This document shows positions 25,903-35,118 of a stretch of DNA of 64,000 bases, in pieces; within the stretch, counting starts at the first letter, position 1, and the number at the start of each line of letters is the position of its first letter. Source of the stretch: Agromyces sp. 3263. GTDB taxonomy: Bacteria > Actinomycetota > Actinomycetes > Actinomycetales > Microbacteriaceae. The translations under genes were made by a program, and so were the position numbers. The stretch covers positions 1,178,001-1,242,000 of the forward strand of contig NZ_JAVDUV010000001.1 of NCBI RefSeq assembly GCF_031456545.1. Direction: 5' to 3'. The notes beneath the pieces are model-generated. The model did not search any database and was not told where the DNA came from. It was given only the letters and a program-made list of their open reading frames with translations.

Positions 25903-26760
25903 TCAGCTCGCGAGCAGCCGCAGCTTCTCGGTCTCGACGTCGTAGTCGGGCAGCGGCCACTCGAGTTCGAGCGCCTCGAGCGCCTGGATGAGCAGGTGCT
26001 GCACCGCCAGGCGCGCGTACCACTTGTGGTCGGCCGGCACGACGTACCAGGGCGCGATCGGCGTGGCGGTGCGCTCGAATGCCGCTTGGTAGGCCTCCTG
26101 GTACTTCGGCCCGAGCATCCGCTCCTCGACGTCGTTGGGGCTGTACTTCCACTGCTTCTCGGGCCGCTCGAGTCGGTCCATCAGGCGCGCCTTCTGCTCG
26201 TCGGGCGAGATGTGCAGCATGACCTTGATGATCGTCGTGCCCTCGGCCACCAGTTCGGCCTCGAACTCGTTGATCGCGCCGTAGCGGCGCTCGATCTCCT
26301 CGGGGGTCGCGAGGTCGCGCACGAGCGCGATGAGCACGTCTTCGTAGTGCGACCGGTCGAAGACGCCGATCATGCCCGGCTCGGGCACCTGCTTGCGGAT
26401 GCGCCAGAGGAAGTCGTGCTTCTGCTCCTCCTCGGAGGGGGCCTTGAAGGAGGCCAGCTGCACGCCCTGCGGGTCCACGTTGCCGATGACGTGCTTCACG
26501 ATGCCGCCCTTGCCGGCGGTGTCCATGGCCTGCAGCACGAGCAGGATGCGCCGGCCGTCGTCGCCGGCCTGGTGGTGCGCGAACAGCTTCTCCTGCAGGT
26601 CGGTGAGCACGAGCGCGCCCTCCTTCAGGGCGGCGCGGCCTGCCTTCTTGTTGCCGTCGAAACCCGGGGTCGCGTCGGTCGGCGACTCGAGGAGGATGAA
26701 TCCCGGGTCCACTCGCAGCAGTCCGGTCGGGTCCTCGCGCCAGTACGACTCGCGGCTCAT
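25903..26760 (-). CDS. ppk2: Polyphosphate kinase 2 family protein
   Basis: From the ATG at 26760 (GAAGGAG seven bases upstream) the protein has 285 residues. It has the PPK2 P-loop-kinase-like core: VLQAMDTAGKGGIVKHVIGN (Walker A), FDRSHYEDVLIALV (Walker B region with the DRSHYEDV signature) and lid arginines in RLMDRLERPEKQWKYSP. It transfers phosphate between polyphosphate and a nucleotide, most likely making NDP from polyphosphate and NMP or NTP from NDP. It is 127 bases downstream of menD with its own promoter region. Confidence 0.93.
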   Translation of the reverse strand: MSRESYWREDPTGLLRVDPGFILLESPTDATPGFDGNKKAGRAALKEGALVLTDLQEKLFAHHQAGDDGRRILLVLQAMDTAGKGGIVKHVIGNVDPQGVQLASFKAPSEEEQKHDFLWRIRKQVPEPGMIGVFDRSHYEDVLIALVRDLATPEEIERRYGAINEFEAELVAEGTTIIKVMLHISPDEQKARLMDRLERPEKQWKYSPNDVEERMLGPKYQEAYQAAFERTATPIAPWYVVPADHKWYARLAVQHLLIQALEALELEWPLPDYDVETEKLRLLAS

Positions 26761-26887
26761 GTCACACTCCTTCGTGCGACGCTCTGTCGCCCGGGGTCCA
26801 TCCTGTCGACTGAGCGGATGCCGCGGCAAGGGCTCGACGTGGGTCGACGGATGTGCGGTGGAGTCTGATACGGTTCGCAACCCGAGC

Positions 26888-28711
26888 TCAGCGCGGCAGC
26901 GGCACCTCGACGAGCTGAGGACCGTCGACCCGCCCGGTGAGCGCCTCATCGAGCTCGCCACGGGTCGTCGCGCGGGCGTAGCCCCATCCGTAGGCGCCCG
27001 CGAGCGCCGCGAGGTCGACCGCGTGCGGCGTGAACTGCACCCGGTCGAACGCCTCGGGCGCGGCCGAACCGGCCACCTCGAGCGCGTCGAAGATCGTGCC
27101 GCCGCCGTCGTTGCCCACGATGAGCTGCAGGCGCGGGCGCGGCTCGCCCTGTCCGAGCAGCAGCGACCCCACGTCGTGCAGCAGGGTGAGGTCGCCGATG
27201 AGGGCGCGGGTCACGCCGGTGCGGGCGGGGACGGCCGGCGCCGCGGCATCCGGAGCCTCCGACTCGCCCGGTGCCGGTGCCTGGCTCGCGATGGCGATCC
27301 CGAGCGCGGTGGCGACGGTGCCGTCGATGCCGGCGAGGCCGCGGTTCGCGTGCACCGGGATGCGTCGGCCGGGCACCGCGCGGTCGGCATCGCGGATGAG
27401 TCGGGACGCGCCGAACACGAGGCGGTCGTGCGGCCAGGTCGCGGCCCACACCGCGTCGACGAGCATCCGCCGGGTGACCGGAGCGCGCACGGCGGCGAGC
27501 TGCGCGCGCATGTACTCGCGTTGCGCCGAGAAGTCGGAGACGTGGCCGGTCTCGTCGACCCCGCTGCGCACGGATGCCGCGGCCGGCCCGGCCTCGTCGA
27601 GCAGCATGCGGCTCGCCCGCACCCACCGGCCCGTCCACGCGCGCTCGTCGGCGTCGGGTTCGTGCGCGGCCGCGCGCACCGCACGTTCGAAGCGGCGAAC
27701 CCGCCGGCCCGGGTCGTACCACTCGATGCCCGTCGGCGCGACCACGATCGCCTCCACGCCGTCGCGCTGCACGAGCGCGGGCACCTCGCGCGAGAGCGTC
27801 GGATGCCCGAAGACGACGACGCGCTCGACGGCGTCGCCGAACCCGGGCTCGCGCAGGAGCTCGCGGTAGGCCACGACGAGGTTCGGCCCGAAATGTGCGC
27901 CGCTCGTGACCTCGGCGATGAGCGGCCAGCCGCCGTCGCGCGCGAACTCCTCGGCGGCGGGGCCGGCGCCCGCCCCGGCCACGACGATGGTGCGGGGGCC
28001 GTGCTCGATGACGGCGCCGCCCGGTCGGGGCGCCTCGGCGGGCGTCGTCCACGGCTCCTCGGCGCGCGGCGCGACGTCGAGGGTCAGCACGGCGGAGAGC
28101 GGCTCCCGGTACTGCAGGTTCACATGCACCGGCCCCGGGCCCGGGTGCGGCACCGGATCGCCCGACGCGTCGCGGCCGAGCGCCGCGGCGACGGCCTCGC
28201 GGGCGACGGCGGCCGCGGCATCCGCTTCACCTGGCGCACCCTCTGGTGCGGGGACATCGCGTTCGAGTCGCACCGCGCCGGCGAAGATGCCCGGCTGCAT
28301 GGTCGTCTGGTTCGAACGGATGCCGCGGAGCTCCGCCGGGCGGTCGGCGGAGCAGACGATCAGCGGGACGCCCGAGTGATGCGCCTCCAGCACGGCGGGA
28401 TGCAGGTTCGCGACGGCGGTGCCCGACGTGGTGACGATCAGGGCCGGGCGGCCGGACTCGACGGCCGTGCCGAGTGCCAGGAACGCGGCACCGCGCTCGT
28501 CGATGCGCACGTGCAGGCGGATGGCGCCCACGCGCTCGAGCTCGGCCGCGGCGAGCGCGAGCGCCTGCGAACGGGAGCCGGGCGCCACGACGACGTCCCG
28601 CACGCCCTCGCGCACGAAGGCGCTGAGGAGCGCCATCGCGGCGTCGCTCGCGGGGCTCCGCCCGCCTTGGCTCCGTCCGGCCTGCACCGGGTGGGGCGCC
28701 GGATCAGCCAT
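26888..28711 (-). CDS. menD: 2-succinyl-5-enolpyruvyl-6-hydroxy-3-cyclohexene-1-carboxylate synthase MenD
   Basis: The 607-residue TPP enzyme starts best at ATG 28711, eight bases inside the end of the PLDc_N gene. Signatures: [15 protein letters not shown] (Pyr domain), [15 protein letters not shown] with the activating Glu, [17 protein letters not shown], and the PP domain [16 protein letters not shown] followed by [15 protein letters not shown]. It joins isochorismate and 2-oxoglutarate. Asp-Ala-rich linkers near residues 185-200 and 480-500 are longer than usual. Probably coupled to the upstream PLDc_N gene. Confidence 0.95.
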   Translation of the reverse strand: MADPAPHPVQAGRSQGGRSPASDAAMALLSAFVREGVRDVVVAPGSRSQALALAAAELERVGAIRLHVRIDERGAAFLALGTAVESGRPALIVTTSGTAVANLHPAVLEAHHSGVPLIVCSADRPAELRGIRSNQTTMQPGIFAGAVRLERDVPAPEGAPGEADAAAAVAREAVAAALGRDASGDPVPHPGPGPVHVNLQYREPLSAVLTLDVAPRAEEPWTTPAEAPRPGGAVIEHGPRTIVVAGAGAGPAAEEFARDGGWPLIAEVTSGAHFGPNLVVAYRELLREPGFGDAVERVVVFGHPTLSREVPALVQRDGVEAIVVAPTGIEWYDPGRRVRRFERAVRAAAHEPDADERAWTGRWVRASRMLLDEAGPAAASVRSGVDETGHVSDFSAQREYMRAQLAAVRAPVTRRMLVDAVWAATWPHDRLVFGASRLIRDADRAVPGRRIPVHANRGLAGIDGTVATALGIAIASQAPAPGESEAPDAAAPAVPARTGVTRALIGDLTLLHDVGSLLLGQGEPRPRLQLIVGNDGGGTIFDALEVAGSAAPEAFDRVQFTPHAVDLAALAGAYGWGYARATTRGELDEALTGRVDGPQLVEVPLPR

Positions 28712-29165
28712 TCGGTCGCCCGGAGGGGCCGACCTCACCGGGGGCGTCGGGTGCGTCGGGACGCTTGCGATCGGAGCCGCGCGTGCCGTCGGGCGGCGTG
28801 GCGGCGCCGGGAGCGCGACCCGGCCCGGAGCCCTTGGTGTCGTCGGCGTCGAGCTCGGCCAGTTCCTGCTCGAGGCGGCGGATGCGCTCGTCCTGCTCGG
28901 CGTCGGTGCGGAGGCGGCGAAGGAAGTCGGCGTCGTCGTCGGGCGCGATCGCGCCGCCTCGCGACGGCCCCACCCGGTTCGCCCGGCCGCGGCCGATGAT
29001 GAACCAGAGGAGCCCGCCGATGATCGGCACGATGAGGATCACGACGATCCACCAGCCGCGGCGCAGGCCTCGGATGCGCGTGCGATCGAAGAACGCGCAG
29101 TCGGCGACGGCGTAGATCGTGAAGATCACGGCGGCGACGCCGAGTCCGAAGAGCAGCCGGGCCAT
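28704..29165 (-). CDS. PLDc_N-domain membrane protein
   Basis: The 153-residue protein has two helices (about 1-24 and 38-60; [22 protein letters not shown]) forming the phospholipase D-nuclease N-terminal (PLDc_N) domain. It lacks any phosphodiesterase HKD motif. A coiled-coil-prone segment ([16 protein letters not shown]) and a disordered Pro/Gly/Arg tail follow. The function is unknown; such proteins commonly adjoin menD/menA in actinobacteria. It starts leaderless and overlaps the menD start. Confidence 0.82.
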   Translation of the reverse strand: MARLLFGLGVAAVIFTIYAVADCAFFDRTRIRGLRRGWWIVVILIVPIIGGLLWFIIGRGRANRVGPSRGGAIAPDDDADFLRRLRTDAEQDERIRRLEQELAELDADDTKGSGPGRAPGAATPPDGTRGSDRKRPDAPDAPGEVGPSGRPNG

Positions 29166-29171
29166 TCCCTC

Positions 29172-29177
29172 AGTGTA
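29172..29177 (-). promoter_or_regulatory. -10 box TACACT, leaderless
   Basis: TACACT on the minus strand ends six bases before the PLDc_N gene ATG; this promoter probably also serves menD. Confidence 0.6.
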
Positions 29178-29226
29178 GGCGCGTCCGGGGCCGCTGCGGC
29201 TGTGAGAGCGCTCAGCGGCGGCGACC

Positions 29227-29232
29227 TACACT
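29227..29232 (+). promoter_or_regulatory. -10 box TACACT, leaderless
   Basis: TACACT ends six bases before the GTG of the DUF4229 gene, mirroring the same hexamer of the divergent PLDc_N promoter 50 bases away. Confidence 0.6.
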
Positions 29233-29238
29233 GTCAAG

Positions 29239-29532
29239 GTGAAATCCGTGCCCGTCTGGATCTGGTACACCGCGCTGCGCATCCTGCTCTTCGCGGTGCC
29301 GCTCGCCGTGCTGCTCGCCGTGGGCGTGAACCCGTGGATCTCCGCGGCCGTCGCCGCCCTGTTCGGGCTGAGCGCGTCGCTGATCTTCCTGCGCCGGGCC
29401 CGGGAGTCGATGTCGACCGACCTCTACAGCGCGCGGCACCGCGAGGCGCCGGTCGCCCGTGCCGACGACGAGGAGGAGGACGCCGCGATCGACGGTCAGA
29501 GCCCGAACGCGAGTCCCAAGCCCACGCCGTAG
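29239..29532 (+). CDS. DUF4229 membrane protein
   Basis: The 97-residue protein has two transmembrane helices (WIWYTALRILLFAVPLAVLLAV and ISAAVAALFGLSASLIFL) and a charged cytoplasmic tail with SMSTDLYSARHRE. This matches DUF4229, a small actinobacterial family of unknown function usually found next to menA. The 3' end overlaps the convergent menA gene by 37 bases. The GTG start is fixed by the leaderless -10. Confidence 0.88.
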   Translation: MKSVPVWIWYTALRILLFAVPLAVLLAVGVNPWISAAVAALFGLSASLIFLRRARESMSTDLYSARHREAPVARADDEEEDAAIDGQSPNASPKPTP

Positions 29533-30488
29533 ACGAGCGCGGTGAGGCTCGCCAGCTGGAGGGCGAGCAGCAGTTCGCGCGGCGTCTTCGACCACAGGAC
29601 GATCGCCGCCGCCGGCAGCGCGAGCAGCAGGCCGAATAGCACGAGCCACGCCGTGGGGTAGAACAGCGCGAAGAAGACGACGATCGCGAACGGCACGAGC
29701 ATGAACACGGCGAACAGGATGCGCCCCGCGAGCGGCCCGACGAGCACCGCGAGGGTGCGCTTGCCCGCCGCCTTGTCCTGCGCGACGTCGCGGAGGTTGT
29801 TGGCCATGAGCACCGCACAGGCGATGAGGCCGGCTCCGACTCCGCCGAGCCAGGCCTCGAGGTTCACGTCGAGCGCCTGCACGTAGGCCGATCCGGCGGT
29901 GGCCACGATGCCGAAGAACACGAACACGAACAGCTCGCCCAGGCCGGAGTAGCCGTAGGGGCGCTTGCCGCCGGTGTAGAACCAGGCCGCCACGATGGCG
30001 ACGGCGCCGACGGCGAGCAGCCACCACTGCTGCGTCACGATGACGAGCGCGAGTCCCGCGAGTGCGGCGAGCGCGAAGAAGCTGAGCGCCACGGCGAGCA
30101 CGTGCCGGGGCTTCGCCGCGCCCGACCCGGTGAGTCGCGCCGGGCCGACGCGGTGGTCGTCGGTGCCGCGCACGCCGTCGGAGTAGTCGTTGGCGTAGTT
30201 CACCGCGATCTGCAGCGCGAGCGCGACGACGAGCGCGAGCAGCGCGCGGGCCGGATGCCACGGGCCGTCGGCGATGGCCACGACGCCCGCACCCGTGCCG
30301 AGGGCCACCGGGGCGACCGCGAGCGGCAGCGTGCGCAGCCGGGCGCCGGCCACCCAGTCGGCGGCGGTGGCCGGACCGCGCGCGGGGGCCGAGCCGGATC
30401 CGGCCTTGGCCGGGTTGCCCGAGCGACCGCGGGCGCTGCGGTTGCGGACGTCTTGGGGGTTCATGCGCTGCTGCTTGGGGCGTGCCAC
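29496..30488 (-). CDS. menA: 1,4-dihydroxy-2-naphthoate polyprenyltransferase MenA
   Basis: The 330-residue membrane enzyme has about nine helices and the two Asp-rich motifs of UbiA-type prenyltransferases: NYANDYSDGVRGTDDHRVG near residue 95-113 and NNLRDVAQDKAAGKRTLAV near 215. It attaches the polyprenyl chain to dihydroxynaphthoate. About 45 basic, disordered residues precede the first helix. The GTG at 30488 is supported by TAGCAT six bases upstream. A 22-bp tandem repeat array lies immediately upstream of that promoter. Confidence 0.95.
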   Translation of the reverse strand: MARPKQQRMNPQDVRNRSARGRSGNPAKAGSGSAPARGPATAADWVAGARLRTLPLAVAPVALGTGAGVVAIADGPWHPARALLALVVALALQIAVNYANDYSDGVRGTDDHRVGPARLTGSGAAKPRHVLAVALSFFALAALAGLALVIVTQQWWLLAVGAVAIVAAWFYTGGKRPYGYSGLGELFVFVFFGIVATAGSAYVQALDVNLEAWLGGVGAGLIACAVLMANNLRDVAQDKAAGKRTLAVLVGPLAGRILFAVFMLVPFAIVVFFALFYPTAWLVLFGLLLALPAAAIVLWSKTPRELLLALQLASLTALVYGVGLGLAFGL

Positions 30489-30494
30489 ACCGAC

Positions 30495-30500
30495 ATGCTA
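30495..30500 (-). promoter_or_regulatory. -10 box TAGCAT, leaderless
   Basis: TAGCAT on the minus strand ends six bases before the menA GTG. Confidence 0.6.
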
Positions 30501-30542
30501 ATTCGCGACCCTATGACCCGCTGACGGCGCGGGCGGGCGTGC

Positions 30543-30630
30543 GGCATCGCAGCCGCCACGGCACAGCAGCGCATGCGCCACGGCACGGCATCGCAGGCGC
30601 CACGGCACGTCCGCGCAGGCGCCACCGGGC
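30543..30630. repeat. Four tandem 22-bp repeats upstream of menA
   Basis: Units begin at 30543, 30565, 30587 and 30609, each close to GGCATCGCAGGCGCCACGGCAC. Units 1-3 differ at only a few positions and unit 4 is more divergent. The array fills the space between the marR stop (30632) and the menA promoter. No reading frame through it looks coding. Confidence 0.85.
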
Positions 30631-30631
30631 G

Positions 30632-31078
30632 TCAGCGCACGTCCTTCAGCGCGTCCAGGTAGCGGGCGACGATCTCGAGCTCCTCGACGGTGAACTGCTC
30701 GTGGAGCCGCATCATGCCCGCGAGGATGTCGGCGTACGGGTCGTCGGGACCTCCCCGGCCGGCTCCGGCGAACGCGTCGGGCAGCGCCCGCACCACGACC
30801 CGGCGGCGATCGGCGGGGTCGGTCGTGCGCTCGATGAGCCCATGCTTCTCGAGCCGGTCGAGCACGCGCGTGGTGGTGCTCGTCGGCAGCTCGGTCTGCT
30901 GGCTCACCTCACCCGCCGTCATCGGGCCGCCGTGGCGCTGGATGAAGCCGAACGCCTGCATGTCGACCACGTTCAGCCCGAGCGATCGGGCGATGCGCTC
31001 GTTCGTCATCACCGAGGAGGCGATGACGAGCTGCACGAGCTCGACGATGCGAGCGGTGACCTCGGCCCTGCTTGACAT
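30632..31078 (-). CDS. MarR-family transcriptional regulator
   Basis: The 148-residue protein has the MarR winged helix: GGPMTAGEVSQQTELPTSTTTRVLDRLEKHGLIERTTDPADRRRV, containing the recognition helix and the DxRxxR wing. AGGAGG precedes the ATG. It is divergent from a DHA2-type efflux gene, and the space between holds two palindromes with shared half-sites, so it very probably represses itself and the pump until a drug-like ligand binds. Confidence 0.9.
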   Translation of the reverse strand: MSSRAEVTARIVELVQLVIASSVMTNERIARSLGLNVVDMQAFGFIQRHGGPMTAGEVSQQTELPTSTTTRVLDRLEKHGLIERTTDPADRRRVVVRALPDAFAGAGRGGPDDPYADILAGMMRLHEQFTVEELEIVARYLDALKDVR

Positions 31079-31107
31079 CGGCTCGCCTGCCTCCTATTCT
31101 TCCCGAA

Positions 31108-31137
31108 GTGGGATTATTCCACATCGGGACAATCCCG
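31108..31137. promoter_or_regulatory. Two palindromic operators between marR and the MFS gene
   Basis: GTGGGATTATTCCAC (31108-31122, arms of seven with one mismatch) and CGGGACAATCCCG (31125-31137, perfect 5-bp arms) are adjacent and share GGGAT/ATCCC half-sites. This AT-richer island is the only such sequence in the divergent region. Expected binding site of the adjacent MarR protein. Confidence 0.65.
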
Positions 31138-31175
31138 CATCGGTAGCAATCTCAGCATACGAAGGGATGACGGCC

Positions 31176-32669
31176 ATGGCCACCACCACACGCCGAGGGC
31201 TCGCCATCGGCATCCTCCTGTTCGCCTCGTTCATGGACCTGCTCGACGTCACCATCGTGCAGGTCGCCCTGCCGTCGATCGGCGCCGACCTCGGGGCCTC
31301 CGAGGCCCAGCTCGAATGGATCGTGAGCGGGTACATGCTCGCCTTCGCGGTCGCGCTGATCACGGGCGGACGCCTCGGCGACCTGTTCGGGCGACGCAGG
31401 ATCTTCCTCATCGGGATCGCCGGGTTCACGGTCGCCTCCGGAGTCGCCGCGGCAGCCTGGTCGGGCGAGGCGCTCGTCGTCACGCGCATCGCGCAGGGCC
31501 TGTTCGCCGCGCTCATGGTGCCGCAGCTCCTGGCGTCGGTGCAGGCGCTGTTCAGCCCCCGCGAGCGCGCTCCGATGTACGGGCTCATCGGCGGCGTCAG
31601 CGGCCTCGCCGCGGTGCTCGGCCCGGTGCTCGGCGGCTGGCTCATCGACGCCGACCTCTGGGGCCTCGGCTGGCGCACGGTGTTCCTCATCAACATCCCC
31701 GTCGGCATCGCGATCTTCATCCTCGCGGCACGTTTCGTGCCCGACACCCGCTCCGAGCGGCCCATGCGGCTCGACCTGGTGGGCGTGGCGCTGCTCAGCG
31801 CCATCGTGCTCGCGTTCATGGTGCCGCTCGTCGAGGGCCAGTCGCTCGGGTGGCCGGCCTGGCTGTGGATCCCCGTCGCGTTCGGCGCGGTGCTGCTCGT
31901 CGTGTTCATCGCCTACTCGCGCCGTCGCATGCGCCGCGACGGCTCGGCGCTGCTGCCGATGCCGCTCTTCGCCGACCGCGGCTTCTCGGCGGGCATCGTC
32001 ACCCAGGCGGCGTTCCAGGGCTCGCTCAACGCGTTCACGCTGCCGTTCATCATCTACCTGCAGGTCGGGCTCGGCTTCGACGCGCTGACCGCCGGCCTCA
32101 ACCTGCTCGCGTTCAGCCTCGGCGCGCTGGTCGGCACGGGCATCGTGATCCCGCTCGTGGCGCGCCTCGGCAAGGTGCTCGTCACCGCGGGCGCCGTACT
32201 GCTCGGAGCCGGCCTCCTGTGGGTGTTCGCGGTCGTCGTCGCCACCGGCGCCGACTTCACCGGCTGGGCGGCGGTGTGGCCGATGCTGCTGTCGGGCGTG
32301 GGCCTTGCGCTCGTCGTCATCCCGCTCGTCGACGTGGCCCTCGCCACCGTGCCGGTCGCCGATGCGGGCGCAGCGTCGGGCGCGTACAGCACCTTCCAGC
32401 AGCTCGGCGCGGCGGCCGGCGTCGCGGTCTCGACGACCGTGTTCTTCACCGTCGTCGGCGAGGACTGGAGCCGGGAGCACCTGCTCACCGCCCTGCAGGC
32501 CTCGGTCTGGGTCGCGGTGGCCGGGTTCGCGATTGCGGCACTCGCCAGCCTCTTCCTGCCCGGCCGCGCGCAGGTGCAGGCCCACCTCGACGAGGCCAAG
32601 CGGCTCGCCGAGGCCGACATCGAGCCGGTGCCCGCAGGCGCCGGCGCGCCGAGCGCCCGACCCGCCTGA
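31176..32669 (+). CDS. MFS multidrug efflux transporter, DHA2 family
   Basis: The 497-residue protein has about 14 membrane helices. It shows the drug-proton antiporter signatures: motif D1 near DLLDVTIVQVALPSIGADLG, motif A GGRLGDLFGRRRIFLIG, and motif C GGVSGLAAVLGPVLGGWL. It closely follows the EmrB/QacA pattern and would export drugs or dyes using proton motive force. The ATG at 31176 has GAAGGGATGA at a suitable distance; an in-frame ATG at 31167 is less likely. Controlled by the divergent MarR gene. Confidence 0.9.
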   Translation: MATTTRRGLAIGILLFASFMDLLDVTIVQVALPSIGADLGASEAQLEWIVSGYMLAFAVALITGGRLGDLFGRRRIFLIGIAGFTVASGVAAAAWSGEALVVTRIAQGLFAALMVPQLLASVQALFSPRERAPMYGLIGGVSGLAAVLGPVLGGWLIDADLWGLGWRTVFLINIPVGIAIFILAARFVPDTRSERPMRLDLVGVALLSAIVLAFMVPLVEGQSLGWPAWLWIPVAFGAVLLVVFIAYSRRRMRRDGSALLPMPLFADRGFSAGIVTQAAFQGSLNAFTLPFIIYLQVGLGFDALTAGLNLLAFSLGALVGTGIVIPLVARLGKVLVTAGAVLLGAGLLWVFAVVVATGADFTGWAAVWPMLLSGVGLALVVIPLVDVALATVPVADAGAASGAYSTFQQLGAAAGVAVSTTVFFTVVGEDWSREHLLTALQASVWVAVAGFAIAALASLFLPGRAQVQAHLDEAKRLAEADIEPVPAGAGAPSARPA

Positions 32670-32676
32670 TCGGCCT

Positions 32677-33849
32677 CTATCCCTCCTCCCGGCCGCCGCG
32701 CATCCTCGCCTCGAGGGCGCGGCGGTCGGGCTTGCCCGAGGCGAGCAGGGGCAGGCGGTCGATGAGCTCGAGGCGCACGGGGCGGGCTGCGGGCGTCAGC
32801 CCGGCGGCGTCGGTCGCCGCGACGAGCGTCGTGAGGGCATCGGATGCCGCGGCGGCATCCGTGCGCATGGTCACCACCGCCGCCCGCTCCCCCCACTCGG
32901 CGTCGGGCACCCGGACGACGACCGCGTCGCCGAACCCGGGCACCGACCGCACGGCCCGCTCGACCTCGCCGAGCGCGACCTTCACGCCGCCCGAGATGAT
33001 CACGTCGTCGGCTCGGCCCCGGATCCGCAGGATGCCGTCGTACGCCACATCGCCGAGGTCGCCCGTGCGATACCACCTGGTGCCGTCGGCGTCGGTCACG
33101 AAGGCGTCGGCGGTGCGCGCCGGGTCGCCGAGGTAGCCGTCGGCGAGCATGGGTCCCGACACCTCCACGCGGCCGTCCACGATGCGCACGCGCACGCCGT
33201 CGAGCGCGCGTCCGTCGTAGACGCACCCGCCCGCCGTCTCGCTCGACCCGTAGGTGCGGGTCACCCGCAGGCCGAGCGCGTCGGCCGCGACGATCAGCGA
33301 GGGCGACGCGGCCTGGCCGCCGAGCAGGATCCGGTCGAAGCGGTGCAGCGCGTCGGCCACGGTGCGGTCGGTCCGGGCGGCCTCGACCAGCCTGCTCAGC
33401 TGCACCGGCACGAGCGACGTGTAGCGCGGCCGCAGCCGGTCGAGCCGAGCGGATGCCGCGGCGAACGCCGTCGGCTCGAACCCGTCGCCGTCGAGGACCA
33501 CGGGCTCCGTGCCGGCCACGATCGACCGCACGAGCACCTGGGCACCGGCGATGTAGTGGCCCGGGAGGGCGAGCAGCCACTGCCCGGGTCCGCTGAGCGC
33601 GGCCTCGGTCGCGACGGCGCTCGCGCGCAGGGCCGCCCCGGAGAGCAGCACGCGTTTCGGGGCATCCGTCGACCCGCTCGTCTCGACGACGAGGGCGATG
33701 CCGTCCTCGACCTCCCCGGCATCCTCGAGCGCTACGACGCGGCCGGCACCGGGCACGGGCCACACCGCGGGTCCGCCCGAGAGTGCCCGACGCAGGGCGA
33801 ACGTGAGGCCCGCAACGTCGGTCGCCGACACCCGTACGAGCGGTTTCAT
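32677..33849 (-). CDS. menE: o-Succinylbenzoate-CoA ligase MenE
   Basis: The 390-residue AMP-binding enzyme is short because it lacks much of the usual N-terminal domain. Motifs: P-loop VVETSGSTDAPKRVLL near residue 57, YGSSETAGG, the YRTGDLGDV hinge, and the C-terminal lysine motif LASGKPDRRAL. Adenylation followed by thioester formation activates o-succinylbenzoate. It is 16 bases downstream of menB and clearly cotranscribed with it. Confidence 0.92.
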   Translation of the reverse strand: MKPLVRVSATDVAGLTFALRRALSGGPAVWPVPGAGRVVALEDAGEVEDGIALVVETSGSTDAPKRVLLSGAALRASAVATEAALSGPGQWLLALPGHYIAGAQVLVRSIVAGTEPVVLDGDGFEPTAFAAASARLDRLRPRYTSLVPVQLSRLVEAARTDRTVADALHRFDRILLGGQAASPSLIVAADALGLRVTRTYGSSETAGGCVYDGRALDGVRVRIVDGRVEVSGPMLADGYLGDPARTADAFVTDADGTRWYRTGDLGDVAYDGILRIRGRADDVIISGGVKVALGEVERAVRSVPGFGDAVVVRVPDAEWGERAAVVTMRTDAAAASDALTTLVAATDAAGLTPAARPVRLELIDRLPLLASGKPDRRALEARMRGGREEG

Positions 33850-33865
33850 CGCGGCATCCGCCCGG

Positions 33866-34801
33866 CTAGTAGTGCCACGGGTAGGGACCCCAGTCGGGGT
33901 CGCGCTTCTCGAGGAACGCGTCGCGACCCTCGACGGCCTCGTCGGTGCCGTACGCGAGCCGGGTCGCCTCTCCGGCGAACACCTGCTGGCCGACCATGCC
34001 GTCGTCGACCGCGTTGAAGGCGAACTTCAGCATGCGGATGGCGGTGGGCGACTTCGTCAGGATGGTGCGGGCCATGGCGATCGCCTCCCGCTCGAGGTCG
34101 GCGTGCGGCACGACCCGGTTCACCGCGCCCATCTCGTACGCGCGATCCGCGGAGTACTCCTCGGCGAGGAAGAACACCTCGCGGGCGAACTTCTGACCGA
34201 TCTGGCGGGCGAAGTAGGCGCTGCCGTAGCCGGCGTCGAAGCTGCCGACGTCTGCATCCGTCTGCTTGAACCGGCCGTGCTCGCGGCTCGCGATGGTGAG
34301 GTCGCAGACGACGTGCAGCGAATGCCCGCCACCCGCCGCCCAGCCCGGCACGACCGCGATGACGACCTTCGGCATGAACCGGATGAGCCGCTGCACCTCG
34401 AGGATGTGTAGGCGCCCGGTCGCTGCCGCGGCCGCCGGGTCGCGCACCACCTCGGCCTCGGCGTCGGAGTACTGGTACCCGTCGCGCCCTCGGATGCGCT
34501 GGTCGCCGCCCGAGCAGAACGCCCAGCCGCCGTCCTTCGCACTCGGCCCGTTGCCCGTCAGCAGCACGACGCCGATGCGCGGGTTGGTGCGGGCGTCCTC
34601 GAGCGCGCGGTACAGCTCGTCGACCGTGTGCGGCCGGAACGCGTTGCGCACCTCGGGCCGGTGGAACGCGATGCGTGCGATGCGGCCGTCGTGCGAGTGG
34701 TGATACGTGATGTCGGTGAATCCGACGGATGCCCCGGGCGTGGCGGGGGCGGCATCCGTCCACTCGCTCGCGTCGAACAGTTCGGAGACCTCGTGCGCCA
34801 T
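33866..34801 (-). CDS. menB: 1,4-Dihydroxy-2-naphthoyl-CoA synthase MenB
   Basis: The 311-residue crotonase-fold enzyme has IAFHRPEVRNAFRPHTVDELY, the oxyanion region CSGGDQRIRG, VVPGWAAGGGHSLHVVCDLTIAS, and QTDADVGSFDAGYGSAYFAR, all typical of MenB. It closes the naphthoate ring. The actinobacterial-type N-terminal extension (about 25 residues) is present. The start is leaderless and drives menB-menE. Confidence 0.96.
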   Translation of the reverse strand: MAHEVSELFDASEWTDAAPATPGASVGFTDITYHHSHDGRIARIAFHRPEVRNAFRPHTVDELYRALEDARTNPRIGVVLLTGNGPSAKDGGWAFCSGGDQRIRGRDGYQYSDAEAEVVRDPAAAAATGRLHILEVQRLIRFMPKVVIAVVPGWAAGGGHSLHVVCDLTIASREHGRFKQTDADVGSFDAGYGSAYFARQIGQKFAREVFFLAEEYSADRAYEMGAVNRVVPHADLEREAIAMARTILTKSPTAIRMLKFAFNAVDDGMVGQQVFAGEATRLAYGTDEAVEGRDAFLEKRDPDWGPYPWHY

Positions 34802-34807
34802 GCCTCC

Positions 34808-34813
34808 AGCCTA
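34808..34813 (-). promoter_or_regulatory. -10 box TAGGCT, leaderless
   Basis: TAGGCT on the minus strand ends six bases before the menB ATG. Confidence 0.6.
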
Positions 34814-34856
34814 CGGCCGGGCCGCGATCGGCTCGGTGGCGGGCGAGACAACGACC

Positions 34857-35060
34857 TCAGAGGGTCGCGGGCTCCCCGCTGAAGAACGCCACGATGCCGG
34901 CATACGCGATCGAGCCGACCCAGATCGCGCCCCAGGTGAGCGGGATGAGCGCCGCGACCATGAGCACCAGGCCGATCACGGCGATCAGGACGTTGCGCCC
35001 CGGGGAGTCACGTCGCACCTCACTGGCTTCGACGCCGAGGGTGTCGAGTTCGTCGGACAT
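34857..35060 (-). CDS. 67-residue membrane protein, unknown function
   Basis: The ATG at 35060 follows GGAGGAGGTGCGC, a strong ribosome site. The protein begins with an acidic cytoplasmic stretch (MSDELDTLGVEASEVRRDSP) and has two short hydrophobic helices (LIAVIGLVLMVAALIPLTW and IWVGSIAYAGIVAFF). No family is recognised. It lies upstream of menB on the same strand, separated by the menB promoter. Confidence 0.72.
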   Translation of the reverse strand: MSDELDTLGVEASEVRRDSPGRNVLIAVIGLVLMVAALIPLTWGAIWVGSIAYAGIVAFFSGEPATL

Positions 35061-35118
35061 GCGCACCTCCTCCAAGGCGGCCACACTAACAGACCGTCAT
35101 TCTCGGATTCCCAGCCGC

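Noticed and set aside
28712..28738. Earlier start for MenD
   Set aside because: It would lengthen the overlap with the PLDc_N gene and adds no family sequence.
30543..30630. Possible CRISPR array
   Set aside because: The units are contiguous 22-mers without spacers and no cas genes are nearby.
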